64,000 nucleotides of DNA, from contig CP025734.1 of the NCBI GenBank assembly GCA_004011035.1, positions 372,001 through 436,000 on the forward strand. The letters run 5' to 3'. Origin of the DNA: Bdellovibrio sp. qaytius. GTDB taxonomy: Bacteria > Bdellovibrionota > Bdellovibrionia > Bdellovibrionales > Bdellovibrionaceae. The position numbers and the translations under genes are program-made. This document shows, in pieces, positions 43,787 through 52,879 of the stretch. Positions within the stretch are counted from its first letter, which is position 1; each line of letters begins with the position of its first letter. The notes below the pieces were generated by a model that was given only the letters and a program-made list of their open reading frames with translations, was not told where the DNA came from and ran no database searches.

Positions 43787-45016
43787 CTATAGAGTCATCG
43801 CTTTTTTAAGATTAGAATCGATTTTATCCAAGAACGGCTCTGTGTTCATGAATTTGTCTGCAGGAACTTTGTCGCCGTAGATACAAACCGCTAAATCTTT
43901 TGTCATGAAACCAGCTTCAACTGTTTCAACACAAACTTTTTCTAAAGTTAATGCGAATTTAGCTAAAGAAGGATTGTTATCAAGTTTAGCTCTGTGCTCA
44001 AGACCACGAGTCCAAGCAAAGATAGAAGCGATTGGATTAGTTGAAGTCGGTTTACCTTGTTGGTGCATACGGTAGTGACGAGTCACTGTTCCGTGAGCGG
44101 CTTCTGATTCCATTGTTTTACCATCTGGAGTGATTAATACCGAAGTCATTAAACCTAAAGAACCGAAACCTTGTGCCACAGTATCAGATTGAACGTCGCC
44201 ATCGTAGTTCTTACAAGCCCATACGAAGTTACCATTCCATTTTAATGCAGAAGCAACCATGTCATCGATTAAGCGATGTTCATACGTGATACCAGCAGCA
44301 TCAAATTGAGTTTTAAATTCAGTTTGGTAAATGTTTTCAAAGATATCTTTAAAACGACCATCGTATTTTTTAAGAATAGTGTTTTTAGTAGATAAGTATA
44401 AAGGCCATTTTTTAGTTAATGCCTGATTAAAGCAAGAACGTGCAAAACCTGTGATTGATTCATCAGTGTTGTACATAGCCATTGCGATACCATCGCCTTT
44501 GAAGTTGTAAACTTCGTGAGTGATCGTGTCGCCGCCACCTTCAGGTTGAAAAGTAATAGTTAATTTGCCTTTACCTTTAGTTACGAAATCAGTTGCACGG
44601 TATTGATCGCCGAATGCGTGACGACCGATACAAATTGGCGCTGTCCAGTTAGGTACTAGGCGGGGCACATTGGCACAAAGGATTGGTTCACGAAAAACTG
44701 TACCATCAAGGATGTTACGGATTGTTCCGTTTGGTGATTTCCACATTTGTTTTAATTTGAATTCAGTTACGCGTTGTTCATCAGGAGTGATTGTCGCGCA
44801 CTTGATACCAACATTGTACTTTTTGATCGCTTCAGCAGCGTCAACAGTCACTTGATCGTTAGTTTGGTCACGGTATTCCATGCCTAAGTCATAATATTTA
44901 ATGTCGATATCTAAGTAAGGTAGGATTAATTTATCTTTGATAAATTTCCAGATGATTCTTGTCATTTCATCGCCATCTAGCTCAACCACTGGGTTTGCTA
45001 CTTTGATCTTTTGCAT
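43787..45016 (-). CDS. icd: NADP-dependent isocitrate dehydrogenase
   Basis: 409 aa, the eukaryote-like homodimeric type. Characteristic segments [32 protein letters not shown], the metal site [20 protein letters not shown], and [14 protein letters not shown]. Oxidises isocitrate to 2-oxoglutarate, making NADPH. Divergent from aroB (57 bp between starts). RBS AGGAGCG. Confidence 0.96.
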   Translation of the reverse strand: MQKIKVANPVVELDGDEMTRIIWKFIKDKLILPYLDIDIKYYDLGMEYRDQTNDQVTVDAAEAIKKYNVGIKCATITPDEQRVTEFKLKQMWKSPNGTIRNILDGTVFREPILCANVPRLVPNWTAPICIGRHAFGDQYRATDFVTKGKGKLTITFQPEGGGDTITHEVYNFKGDGIAMAMYNTDESITGFARSCFNQALTKKWPLYLSTKNTILKKYDGRFKDIFENIYQTEFKTQFDAAGITYEHRLIDDMVASALKWNGNFVWACKNYDGDVQSDTVAQGFGSLGLMTSVLITPDGKTMESEAAHGTVTRHYRMHQQGKPTSTNPIASIFAWTRGLEHRAKLDNNPSLAKFALTLEKVCVETVEAGFMTKDLAVCIYGDKVPADKFMNTEPFLDKIDSNLKKAMTL

Positions 45017-45073
45017 ACTACGCTCCTATTTAATTTTTTAATGCGTCATTGAATATAAGATTTCTTTCGCTGT

Positions 45074-46168
45074 ATGGCACGTCCTAACACCTTGCGCGTT
45101 TCGGGCTTTCGGGAGTATGTTCATAGAGTGAAAAAAGACACTCCTCTCATTAAAGTTTCAGGACTTCCAACTTTAGCTCAGGTTTCGCACCCCGAACGTC
45201 AGTCTGTGGTGATTTTTGACCGAATTTTGCTAAAAAACGCAGCTTTTAAAAAGTGGGTTGCCCAATTTGACCTCGCACTACCAGTTCAAGCGGGTGAGTC
45301 GTTAAAAACCGTGCAACAGTATGCAAAAGTTTTGAATCAGCTTCAGGCTTGGCAAAATAAAAAATTAATTACTAAAAAGCTTCAGTTCGTGGCTATTGGT
45401 GGTGGATCAGTCGGAGACTTTACTGGTTTTCTCGCATCGACGTATCAACGTGGTTGCCCGTTGGTGCAAATTCCTTCGACGTGGTTATCGGCTGTTGATT
45501 CGGCTCATGGCGGAAAAAACGGTTTAAATTTAAATAACGTTAAAAATCAAATCGGCACTATATACCCGGCTTCTAAAGTTATTTTGTCTAAAGCGTTGTT
45601 ATTAAATCAACCTGCAGAACGTTTAACAGAAGCATTTGGCGAGATTATAAAAATTTGTCTAATCAATCAGCCAAAACTTTACACGCAAATTAAATTTACT
45701 GAAGACTTTGTTTGGAAAAATTTAGAAAAATTTATTCAAGCTAAGATGGTTGTTGTGAAGAAAGATCCGTTTGAAAAAACAGGATACCGCCATATCTTAA
45801 ACTTAGGCCACACAATGGGTCACGTTTATGAATCAGAGCTGGGTTTATCACACGGCAAAGCAGTTCTTATGGGAATGGTCTTCGCTGCGCGCTGGAGTTT
45901 TCACTTAGGTCAGCTTAAACAAAAAGATTTTGTTAATTTAACTCAATTGATTACAGATATGCCAAATAGTGAATTAGCTTTTGCCAAAGCCCACAAGCTT
46001 TCGAAGCAAAAAATCACGGCAGCACTTAATCAAGATAAAAAATCTGTAGCTGCTAAAGAAAAATCACTTCGCTTTATATTAATTAAAAAACCAGGTCAGG
46101 TCTTTGTCGCCCAAAAAACAGTGAGCGAGATCGTGACGGAATTTGAAAGACAAAGGTTTCATGCATGA
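45074..46168 (+). CDS. aroB: 3-dehydroquinate synthase
   Basis: 364 aa, second enzyme of the shikimate pathway. NAD motif GGGSVGDFTGFLASTYQRG, active Lys in HGGKNGLN, and zinc ligands Glu (EAFGEIIKICL), His (LNLGHTMGH) and His (SHGKAV) are all in place. Somewhat diverged from textbook AroB (HSAHGGK for SSVGGK). First gene of the aro operon; overlaps aroA by 4 bp (ATGA). No clear ribosome site, so the start is less certain. Confidence 0.9.
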   Translation: MARPNTLRVSGFREYVHRVKKDTPLIKVSGLPTLAQVSHPERQSVVIFDRILLKNAAFKKWVAQFDLALPVQAGESLKTVQQYAKVLNQLQAWQNKKLITKKLQFVAIGGGSVGDFTGFLASTYQRGCPLVQIPSTWLSAVDSAHGGKNGLNLNNVKNQIGTIYPASKVILSKALLLNQPAERLTEAFGEIIKICLINQPKLYTQIKFTEDFVWKNLEKFIQAKMVVVKKDPFEKTGYRHILNLGHTMGHVYESELGLSHGKAVLMGMVFAARWSFHLGQLKQKDFVNLTQLITDMPNSELAFAKAHKLSKQKITAALNQDKKSVAAKEKSLRFILIKKPGQVFVAQKTVSEIVTEFERQRFHA

Positions 46169-47343
46169 GTTTTTCATTTTCTGGAAGTTTGGACATTTCA
46201 AAATCCTGGATGAATCGTGCTCTTATACTTAAATCATACGAGCCAGGCTTAGAAATTATCGGAAGTTCAAAGGCTGATGATGTTCAAACTTTAGAAAAGT
46301 GTTTAGCTGATCTTAAAGCCGGTAAAAAAGAATTTTACGTAGGCCTTGGTGGCACAACGTTTCGCTTTTTTGCCTTACGCGTATCGCGCGAAGCCGGTTC
46401 ATTTGTTTTACGCGGTGAAAAAAAATTATTCTCGCGCCCGCAAAATGAATTGATCAATATTTTAAAACAGGTTGGCGTTACAGCTTCGTTTGACGAAGAA
46501 AAAACTGAATTTCGCATCACGGGTAACGGCTGGCACAGCGAAGAAAAGTGCTTAGTGCTCACTGTAGATTCAAGTGAATCTAGCCAGTTTTTAACTTCGG
46601 TTTTATTAAACTCGGTGAAATTACCATTTGATCTGCAAGTTGAATCTTCAAAGGTAACTTCTGAAAGTTATTTTAATTACACCCAAAAAATGATGGCCTC
46701 TTTAGGTTTTGCGATCGATGATTTGTTTGTGTCTCAAGGGCAAAAACTTTTGCCACAAAAATTTCAAGGTGAAGTTGATGTCAGTTCTTTTGCAAGTCTT
46801 GCCGCTGCAGCCGTATTAGCAGGTAAAGTGCATTTAACGAACTGGAATAAGTTTTCACTTCAGCCGGATATGGAATTTATCGCTTTCTTTAAACGAATGG
46901 CGATTAACTTTGTTACCGAAGATAATAATTTTTACATTTCAGAGCAAAAACAATGGTCTTCGCTAAAAGCAAATCTAGCACAGTGCCCTGATCTATTTCC
47001 GGTGATGGCGGTGTTATGTGCTTTCGCTGAAGGTACAAGCCACCTTTACGGCGCAAAACAATTAGTGCATAAAGAATCTAACCGCATTGAAAAAACTTTC
47101 GAATTACTAACTCGCTGTAACTTCGCGGTTGAAAAACTAGAAGACGGTTTAAAAATTTACGGCAATCCCGCAGCAAAGTATTTGCACCGTGATATTATTC
47201 ATTTTGATCCAGATCATGATCACCGTATGGCTTTTGCCGCAAGACTTTTGCAGTTAAAAGGTTTTCCTGTGATGATCACTGATCCTGGTGTGATTAATAA
47301 GAGTTATCCTCAGTTTTACCAACATACGGGATCACTGTTATGA
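46165..47343 (+). CDS. aroA: 3-phosphoshikimate 1-carboxyvinyltransferase (EPSP synthase)
   Basis: 392 aa, somewhat shorter than usual (about 430). Substrate-binding SLDISKSWMNRALIL (KSxxNR), GLGGTTFRFFAL, SSESSQFLTSVLL, catalytic Asp in CPDLFPVMAVLCAFAEGTS, Glu in HKESNRIEK, and C-terminal DHDHRMAFAARLL and NKSYPQFY. All key residues are present but the sequence is divergent. ATGA overlaps at both ends. Confidence 0.88.
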   Translation: MSFSFSGSLDISKSWMNRALILKSYEPGLEIIGSSKADDVQTLEKCLADLKAGKKEFYVGLGGTTFRFFALRVSREAGSFVLRGEKKLFSRPQNELINILKQVGVTASFDEEKTEFRITGNGWHSEEKCLVLTVDSSESSQFLTSVLLNSVKLPFDLQVESSKVTSESYFNYTQKMMASLGFAIDDLFVSQGQKLLPQKFQGEVDVSSFASLAAAAVLAGKVHLTNWNKFSLQPDMEFIAFFKRMAINFVTEDNNFYISEQKQWSSLKANLAQCPDLFPVMAVLCAFAEGTSHLYGAKQLVHKESNRIEKTFELLTRCNFAVEKLEDGLKIYGNPAAKYLHRDIIHFDPDHDHRMAFAARLLQLKGFPVMITDPGVINKSYPQFYQHTGSLL

Positions 47344-49070
47344 AAAGAATAATCATCGGTCATCGTGGGGTGGGTAAAAGTTCATTGCTTGAACGCCATG
47401 AACATTATTTTCCTGAAATTGCGACTTATGATTTAGATAAGGTGATCTCTGAAGGTGAAAAACAACCAGTCAGTGAAATTTTCGCCTCAAAAGGTGAAGC
47501 TTCGTTTCGTGAGTTAGAAAAAAAATACTTTCAAGATTTAATCAAATACCCAAGCTACTGCATTTCTGTCGGAGCTGGGTTTAATCCAGAGTTATTGCCA
47601 GCAGAGGCTGAAGTTATTTATTTAAGTCGTAGAACCGATTCAGACGGGCGTTTATTTCTAAATCGTCCACGTCTTAACCCTGAAGTATCAGCTTTAGATG
47701 AATCTATTCAGCGCTATCAAGCTCGTGAGCCTCAATTTAGAAAATCAGCTTCATGGATTTATCATATTCCTGAAGGCTTAAATGATAACGATGAGATTGA
47801 AGAAGAAATTTTAAAAAAAGATTTTAAAATCGAACACGCCTATTACACGTTGAATAGCGAAAAAGAATTAAAGGCTTGGCCTAACTTAGATAAATTTGAA
47901 TTACGCACAGATCTTTTTAGTGTTGAAGATATTAAACGCATCACCGAGGCCTATACAGATAAACGTTTTATAGTTTCAGTTCGAACGAACGCAACAGCTT
48001 TAGAGTTGCGCGGTCTAAAAGTAGACTGGGCTTTAGAGTTTGGGCCGATCCCAGCGGGTGTGAATGCGCAGATTATTTCAATTCACGACGGTGACTTTGT
48101 TCATGCACTCACGTTGATTCAAAATCAGCCTGAAGATAAACATTTAAAATTTTGCCCAGTGATTCTGTCATGGGATGAATTAATTATTGGTTATCAGTGG
48201 CAAGAAGAAGATCCAAAGAACCGCAGTTTTTTACCGCGTTCACCAGAGGGCGTAAAAAGCCGTTGGCGTTGGTTTAGAAATCTTATGTGGCCTAAGCAAA
48301 AAATTAATTTCGTTCAAGGTTTAAAAGACTTTGATGATCAACCCAGTTTTTATGAATATTTACTCAGCCAAAATCCAAATAAACAATTTGGAGCTGTTTT
48401 AGGTGACCCGATTCATCACTCGCGCACTCCGGCTGTGCAAGGCCCGAATATGCGCGATTACGGAATGATGTTGGCCATCCCTTTAAATGAAGAAGATTTC
48501 ACACAAGCAATTTCTTTTTTGCCGCAGTTAGGTTTAGTTTTTGCCGCCGTGACTTCGCCTTTAAAACTTAAAGCTGCAGAACTCATCGGTGCCGGTTCTA
48601 GCGAAATGGGAATTAACTCTTTATATTTTAAGCATCTTTCTTGGGCGGGTATATCAAGTGACGCCGATGGTTTTAAAGCCATGGTTGAAGAGTCTGACAT
48701 TCCAGATTTAAAAAATTTAAAAATCGCCATCTGGGGTGGCGGTGGAGTGATCAGTGCATTAAAAGAAGTTTTACCTCAAGCGGTCGCATTTTCGGCGCGC
48801 ACAGGTGAACGTCGTGACCAGAAAAATGATCCAGCGTTTGTTCCTGATGTTGTGATCTGGGCGGCTCCGCGCATGAAGGATGTTCAGCTTCCTTCAACCG
48901 ATTGGAAACCTAAATATATTTTAGATTTAAATTATGTCGAAAATTCAATGGGCCTTGAATACGCGCAACGTGAATCACAAGCGCAGTATTTTTCAGGTTT
49001 AGAAATGTTTTATGCTCAGGCTAAAAAACAATTTAAGTTTTGGGCTAAATACTTAATGGCGGAAGGGTAA
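47340..49070 (+). CDS. Trifunctional shikimate kinase / 3-dehydroquinase / shikimate dehydrogenase
   Basis: 576 aa carrying three shikimate enzymes in one chain. Residues 1-160 are shikimate kinase: Walker A GHRGVGKSS (7-15), DLD (31-33), GEASFRELE. Residues 165-345 are type I dehydroquinase: FELRTD, catalytic His249 in IISIHDGD, Schiff-base Lys270 in HLKFCPV, and GVKSRWRWF. Residues 347-570 are shikimate dehydrogenase: GDPIHHSRTP (Ser361), TSPLK (Lys409), GISSDADG (Asp441), and nucleotide loop GGGGVISAL. The order kinase-dehydroquinase-dehydrogenase equals the C-terminal half of fungal AROM. Overlaps aroA by 4 bp. Confidence 0.88.
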   Translation: MKRIIIGHRGVGKSSLLERHEHYFPEIATYDLDKVISEGEKQPVSEIFASKGEASFRELEKKYFQDLIKYPSYCISVGAGFNPELLPAEAEVIYLSRRTDSDGRLFLNRPRLNPEVSALDESIQRYQAREPQFRKSASWIYHIPEGLNDNDEIEEEILKKDFKIEHAYYTLNSEKELKAWPNLDKFELRTDLFSVEDIKRITEAYTDKRFIVSVRTNATALELRGLKVDWALEFGPIPAGVNAQIISIHDGDFVHALTLIQNQPEDKHLKFCPVILSWDELIIGYQWQEEDPKNRSFLPRSPEGVKSRWRWFRNLMWPKQKINFVQGLKDFDDQPSFYEYLLSQNPNKQFGAVLGDPIHHSRTPAVQGPNMRDYGMMLAIPLNEEDFTQAISFLPQLGLVFAAVTSPLKLKAAELIGAGSSEMGINSLYFKHLSWAGISSDADGFKAMVEESDIPDLKNLKIAIWGGGGVISALKEVLPQAVAFSARTGERRDQKNDPAFVPDVVIWAAPRMKDVQLPSTDWKPKYILDLNYVENSMGLEYAQRESQAQYFSGLEMFYAQAKKQFKFWAKYLMAEG

Positions 49071-49077
49071 TTTTTTA

Positions 49078-50046
49078 ATGTCTGCAAATACTTTTGGTCA
49101 ACGTTTTCAAATGATGTCTTTTGGCGAAAGCCACGGAACAGCCTACGGTGTGGTTATTGATGGAATGCCAGCCGGAGTAAAGTATGATGAAGGCTTATTG
49201 TTAAAAAATTTGGCTCGCAGAAAACCTGGATCAAGTGCCTTTGTTACAGCTCGTAGCGAATCAGATCAGCCAGAAATTTTAAGCGGCTTTTTTGAAGGTA
49301 AATCTTTAGGTACGCCGATTGCGGTCGTTGTTAAAAATGAAAATCAACGCTCTAACGATTATGATAAAATTCAAACTGAAGCCCGTATTGGTCATGCTGA
49401 TGACACTTGGAAAAATAAATTTGGCCACTCAGATCACAGAGGTGGCGGCAGATCATCAGGACGTGAAACTTTAAACCGCGTGATCGCGGGAAGTTTCGCA
49501 CAAATGTTAATGCAGCAGTTATCTTCAAATATTCAAGTGATGGCTTACGCTAAAAAAATCGGAAACATCGAAATCGCAGATGCGGCTCATGAATTACCCA
49601 AAGATATTCAAACGATGTTAGAAAAAGCCAAAACTGAAGGTGAAAGTTACGGCGGTGTTCTTGAATGCCGTATTTCACAAGCTCCCTCTAATTTAGGACA
49701 ACCTGTATTTCATAAATTTAAAGCCGATCTAGCTCAGGCTATGATGTCATTAGGTGCAACAACAGGTTTTGAATTAGGTGCAGGCTTTGAAGGTACAGAG
49801 CTTAAAGGCACTGAATTTCACGAAAAAATGTTATCAGTCAATTACGGTGGTATTCGTGGTGGCATCACGACAGGCGAAGATATCGTATTTCGTGTAGGCT
49901 TTAAACCAACGTCATCAATTAAAGACGTTGCTAAAAAAGGTCGTCACGATCCATGTATTATTCCACGCGCGATTCCGGTCGTTGAAGCGATTTGCTGGCA
50001 TTTGCTCGCAGATCACTGGCTATGGTCGCGTACCGATAGGATCTAA
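49078..50046 (+). CDS. aroC: Chorismate synthase
   Basis: 322 aa, last shikimate step, FMN-dependent. Signatures MMSFGESHGTAYGVVIDGMP, GHSDHRGGGRSSGRET and GGIRGGITTGEDIVFRV are intact. Shorter than common AroC (about 350-390) because the C-terminal tail is trimmed. Seven bases after the trifunctional gene, so it completes chorismate synthesis in this operon. 4-bp convergent overlap with marR. Confidence 0.95.
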   Translation: MSANTFGQRFQMMSFGESHGTAYGVVIDGMPAGVKYDEGLLLKNLARRKPGSSAFVTARSESDQPEILSGFFEGKSLGTPIAVVVKNENQRSNDYDKIQTEARIGHADDTWKNKFGHSDHRGGGRSSGRETLNRVIAGSFAQMLMQQLSSNIQVMAYAKKIGNIEIADAAHELPKDIQTMLEKAKTEGESYGGVLECRISQAPSNLGQPVFHKFKADLAQAMMSLGATTGFELGAGFEGTELKGTEFHEKMLSVNYGGIRGGITTGEDIVFRVGFKPTSSIKDVAKKGRHDPCIIPRAIPVVEAICWHLLADHWLWSRTDRI

Positions 50047-50549
50047 TCTTTAAATTGAATTAGCTTACGTAAGTTTTCTTTAAACTTTGTTTGTTCGTCT
50101 TTTGATAGTGTTGATAAAAATTCACTTTCAAATTGAGCGCGAATCTTTGTGGCCTCAAGAAAACATTTCTGACCAAGCTTAGTTAAAGTTAAATTTTTCA
50201 CACGACGATCCGTCGGTGCTTCTTTTCTTTCGATAAATTTTAATTTTTCTAAGTGATCAGTCAGCTTCACCATGCTGGCTTTATCAATACCTGTCTCGTG
50301 GCACAGTTGGTTTTGTGTAATAGAAGGGGTGTGCTCAATCATAGATAGTATGGCGAAGTGGGGGCCTTGAATTTTGTGCTTTTCTAATCGTTCCATCATG
50401 GCTGAGCGGTAAATCAAAGTAACCCGATGAAATAAGAAGCCTAGATATTTTTCTAAAGCTGGATGAGTCTGAGACAGGCTGCTGTAAACAATTGTGGGTT
50501 GGCAGTTAACGTCCGGAACGCTTTTATTGAGTTTAGAAGCTTTTTTCAT
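50043..50549 (-). CDS. MarR family transcriptional regulator
   Basis: 168 aa. Winged helix with ITQNQLCHETGIDKASMVKL and wing LEKLKFIERKEAPTDRRVKN, the MarR signature. Divergent from the TolC-HlyD-DHA2 efflux operon with a palindromic operator between them (50609-50625), so it probably represses the pump and is released by a pump substrate. Confidence 0.92.
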   Translation of the reverse strand: MKKASKLNKSVPDVNCQPTIVYSSLSQTHPALEKYLGFLFHRVTLIYRSAMMERLEKHKIQGPHFAILSMIEHTPSITQNQLCHETGIDKASMVKLTDHLEKLKFIERKEAPTDRRVKNLTLTKLGQKCFLEATKIRAQFESEFLSTLSKDEQTKFKENLRKLIQFKD

Positions 50550-50608
50550 GTTTCTATTATGGTCTGGTTCCTAATTAGTTTGCAAGTTAAATAGTTGTTA
50601 AAACAAAT

Positions 50609-50625
50609 AGTTTGCGATGCAAACT
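50609..50625. promoter_or_regulatory. MarR operator palindrome
   Basis: AGTTTGC-GAT-GCAAACT, perfect 7-bp arms with a 3-bp centre, between marR and the efflux operon. A second half-site AGTTTGC lies at 50577-50583. Assigned to MarR by position. Confidence 0.7.
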
Positions 50626-50661
50626 AATTTCAGGTAGACTGTATTTATTCGGAGTTCTCAT

Positions 50662-51978
50662 ATGCACCGCTCTTTTAAAAAATTAATATTAATACAAAGT
50701 TTACTGATGACTGCTTCCACGGCGTTTTCTGAACCTTTGACTCTTCAACAAGCTGTCAGCGAAGCCGGGCGTTCCCCGCAGGTGACCAAGGCTGAAGCTG
50801 CTAAAGACGAACAGGATTGGAAAAAAGTGGAAGCGGTGTCAGCATTTTTACCGTCTGTCACAGCCAACATTAATTATCTATCAAATAAAAAATATGCTTT
50901 GGTCGATGTCAATCTTGGCGGAAATCCAGCTTCGATTGAACAAATCGTGCCAACGACAAATTATACATTGTCAGCGCGCTGGAATTTGTTCGATGGTTTT
51001 GCTTCTACTAATAGATACTGGGCAGCTCAGGCTTTTGATGAATCTGCGACGTTAGAATTCGACTGGGCTAAATTTCAAACAGACCGCCAAGTGATGCTAG
51101 CTTATTATAAAGTATTAGCTGCTGATCAAGTAAAACAAGTGGCTGAACAAAATCTTAAAGCTTTAAAAGATCACGCTAAGGATGTTGAGGCCTTAAGAAA
51201 ATCAGGCGTATCGACTCAATACGATTTGCTTCGCACCCAAGTTCAATTTTCTGAGGCTGAAGCTGAATCTATCAATGCTGATGATCAATTAGCCAATGCC
51301 CGCAATAAATTAGCTGAAGTTTTAGGAAAAGAATCTGAAGATCGCACTCCGCAAGGAAACCTTCCGGTTTTGAATGCAGATATGATTTCTAAATTAAAAA
51401 AATCGACAGCAAAAAAATTAGATTTATTAGCTCTTCAGAAAAAATCTGAAGGTATGAACTATGCGGCCAGTGCGATGAATCGTCACTGGATTCCAAAAAT
51501 TTCTGTTTTTGCCGATTACAGCTTTTATAACAACAAAACGAATGAATTCGATTACCAAGATAAAGCTTTTCGCGAAAGCTATTTGATTGGCGCGACTTTA
51601 TCATGGGAATTATTTAACGGATTTGGCTCTATGGGTAGATCTGGCCAAGCTGCAGCACAAGCTATGCAGATGGAGCAAACAACGCGTATGACAGGGCTTA
51701 AAGCTAAAAATGATTTAGACTTCTGGACAAGAAAATATCTTTATTTTATTTCTCTTTATAAATCTAAAACTGCAGACATCGATCGCTCTACAGAAGCCGC
51801 ACGTCTTGCTAAAGCCGGACGCAAAGTTGGTGTGCGCACGAACACTGAAGTGTTAGATGCACAAGCCGATGTTTTTAGATCAAAAGCAGCTCAAATCAAC
51901 GCTCAGATTGGTGCGATTGAAGCTTTAGTTAATATTGAATTAGCTACGGGCGAACAACTTTACTCATTTATTCAGTAA
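50662..51978 (+). CDS. TolC family outer-membrane efflux protein
   Basis: 438 aa. Signal peptide (to about TAFS), then two TolC repeats with alternating strands and long helices, e.g. SARWNLFDGFASTNRYWAA and GATLSWELFNGFGSMGRSG (the matching FDG/FNG strand motif), and C-terminal RTNTEVLDAQADVFRSKAA. Outer-membrane exit duct for the pump encoded by the next two genes. Confidence 0.92.
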   Translation: MHRSFKKLILIQSLLMTASTAFSEPLTLQQAVSEAGRSPQVTKAEAAKDEQDWKKVEAVSAFLPSVTANINYLSNKKYALVDVNLGGNPASIEQIVPTTNYTLSARWNLFDGFASTNRYWAAQAFDESATLEFDWAKFQTDRQVMLAYYKVLAADQVKQVAEQNLKALKDHAKDVEALRKSGVSTQYDLLRTQVQFSEAEAESINADDQLANARNKLAEVLGKESEDRTPQGNLPVLNADMISKLKKSTAKKLDLLALQKKSEGMNYAASAMNRHWIPKISVFADYSFYNNKTNEFDYQDKAFRESYLIGATLSWELFNGFGSMGRSGQAAAQAMQMEQTTRMTGLKAKNDLDFWTRKYLYFISLYKSKTADIDRSTEAARLAKAGRKVGVRTNTEVLDAQADVFRSKAAQINAQIGAIEALVNIELATGEQLYSFIQ

Positions 51979-52011
51979 GCATTATTTTTTAATTGGAACA
52001 GGACTTTTAAT

Positions 52012-52866
52012 ATGAAAAAACCTACAAAAAAACAACTTATGCAAATCGTTGGCGGCGCAGTCAGTGTAGTCGTTCTTTATTTTGCTTTTGATTTCGTGAT
52101 GTATCTTCACACTGACAACGCGCAAGTTGAAGGTCACACTGTGATGTTAGCCAGTAAAGTTCCGGGCTTTATTCAAACAGTAAATGTTATCGAAGGCCAA
52201 AAAGTTAAAAAGGGCGATGTCTTAATTGAAGTTGATCACCGTGAATACGAATCGGCTGTTAAATCAGCTGAAAGTGAATTGTTATCCCTGCAAGCACGTC
52301 GCAGAGATGCTGAAAAAAATTACGGTCGCTTTCGTGATCTTCATAGCCAAAATGTAGTTTCGTCTCAACAATTCGATTCTTCTTTAGCAGGCTATAACGA
52401 AATCAAAGCTAAATACGATTCAGCCGATGCAAAATTAGCACAAGCTAAATTAAATTTAGAAAATACATTTATCAAAGCTCCTTCTGACGGAGTGATTGCT
52501 AGAAAATCTGCTGAAATCGGACAACTAGCTGCGCCGGGTGTTCCATTAGTCGGTTTCGTAAGTTCAGAAGCACGTTGGGTCACAGCAAACTTTAAAGAGA
52601 CTGATGTGAATTCAATCAAAGTGGGCCAAAAAGTAAATATCAAAATCGATGCGATGGCTTCGAAAACTTTTACTGGTGAAGTCGAAAATATTTCTCCGGC
52701 AACTGGAGCAACATTTACTTTATTACCACCAGACAATGCGACTGGAAACTTCACAAAAGTGGTTCAGCGTATTCCGGTTAGAATTAAATTTACGAATTTA
52801 CCTGCAGACGCTGTTGATAGTATTCAAACAGGTTTATCAGCAGACGTAAAAGTTCACCTTCATTAA
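52012..52866 (+). CDS. HlyD/EmrA family membrane fusion protein
   Basis: 284 aa. One N-terminal membrane helix (about 12-31), lipoyl half-motifs HTDNAQVEGHTVMLASKVPG and IKAPSDGVIARKSAEIGQLA, a coiled-coil hairpin (about 85-145) and a beta-barrel C-terminus. Bridges the inner-membrane pump and TolC. Shorter than EmrA (about 390), mainly in the hairpin. Confidence 0.92.
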   Translation: MKKPTKKQLMQIVGGAVSVVVLYFAFDFVMYLHTDNAQVEGHTVMLASKVPGFIQTVNVIEGQKVKKGDVLIEVDHREYESAVKSAESELLSLQARRRDAEKNYGRFRDLHSQNVVSSQQFDSSLAGYNEIKAKYDSADAKLAQAKLNLENTFIKAPSDGVIARKSAEIGQLAAPGVPLVGFVSSEARWVTANFKETDVNSIKVGQKVNIKIDAMASKTFTGEVENISPATGATFTLLPPDNATGNFTKVVQRIPVRIKFTNLPADAVDSIQTGLSADVKVHLH

Positions 52867-52879
52867 TTAGGAGTTACTC

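Noticed and set aside
52392-52754. 120-aa open frame on the minus strand inside the HlyD gene
   Set aside because: Fully shadowed by a well-supported gene; no ribosome site or motif.
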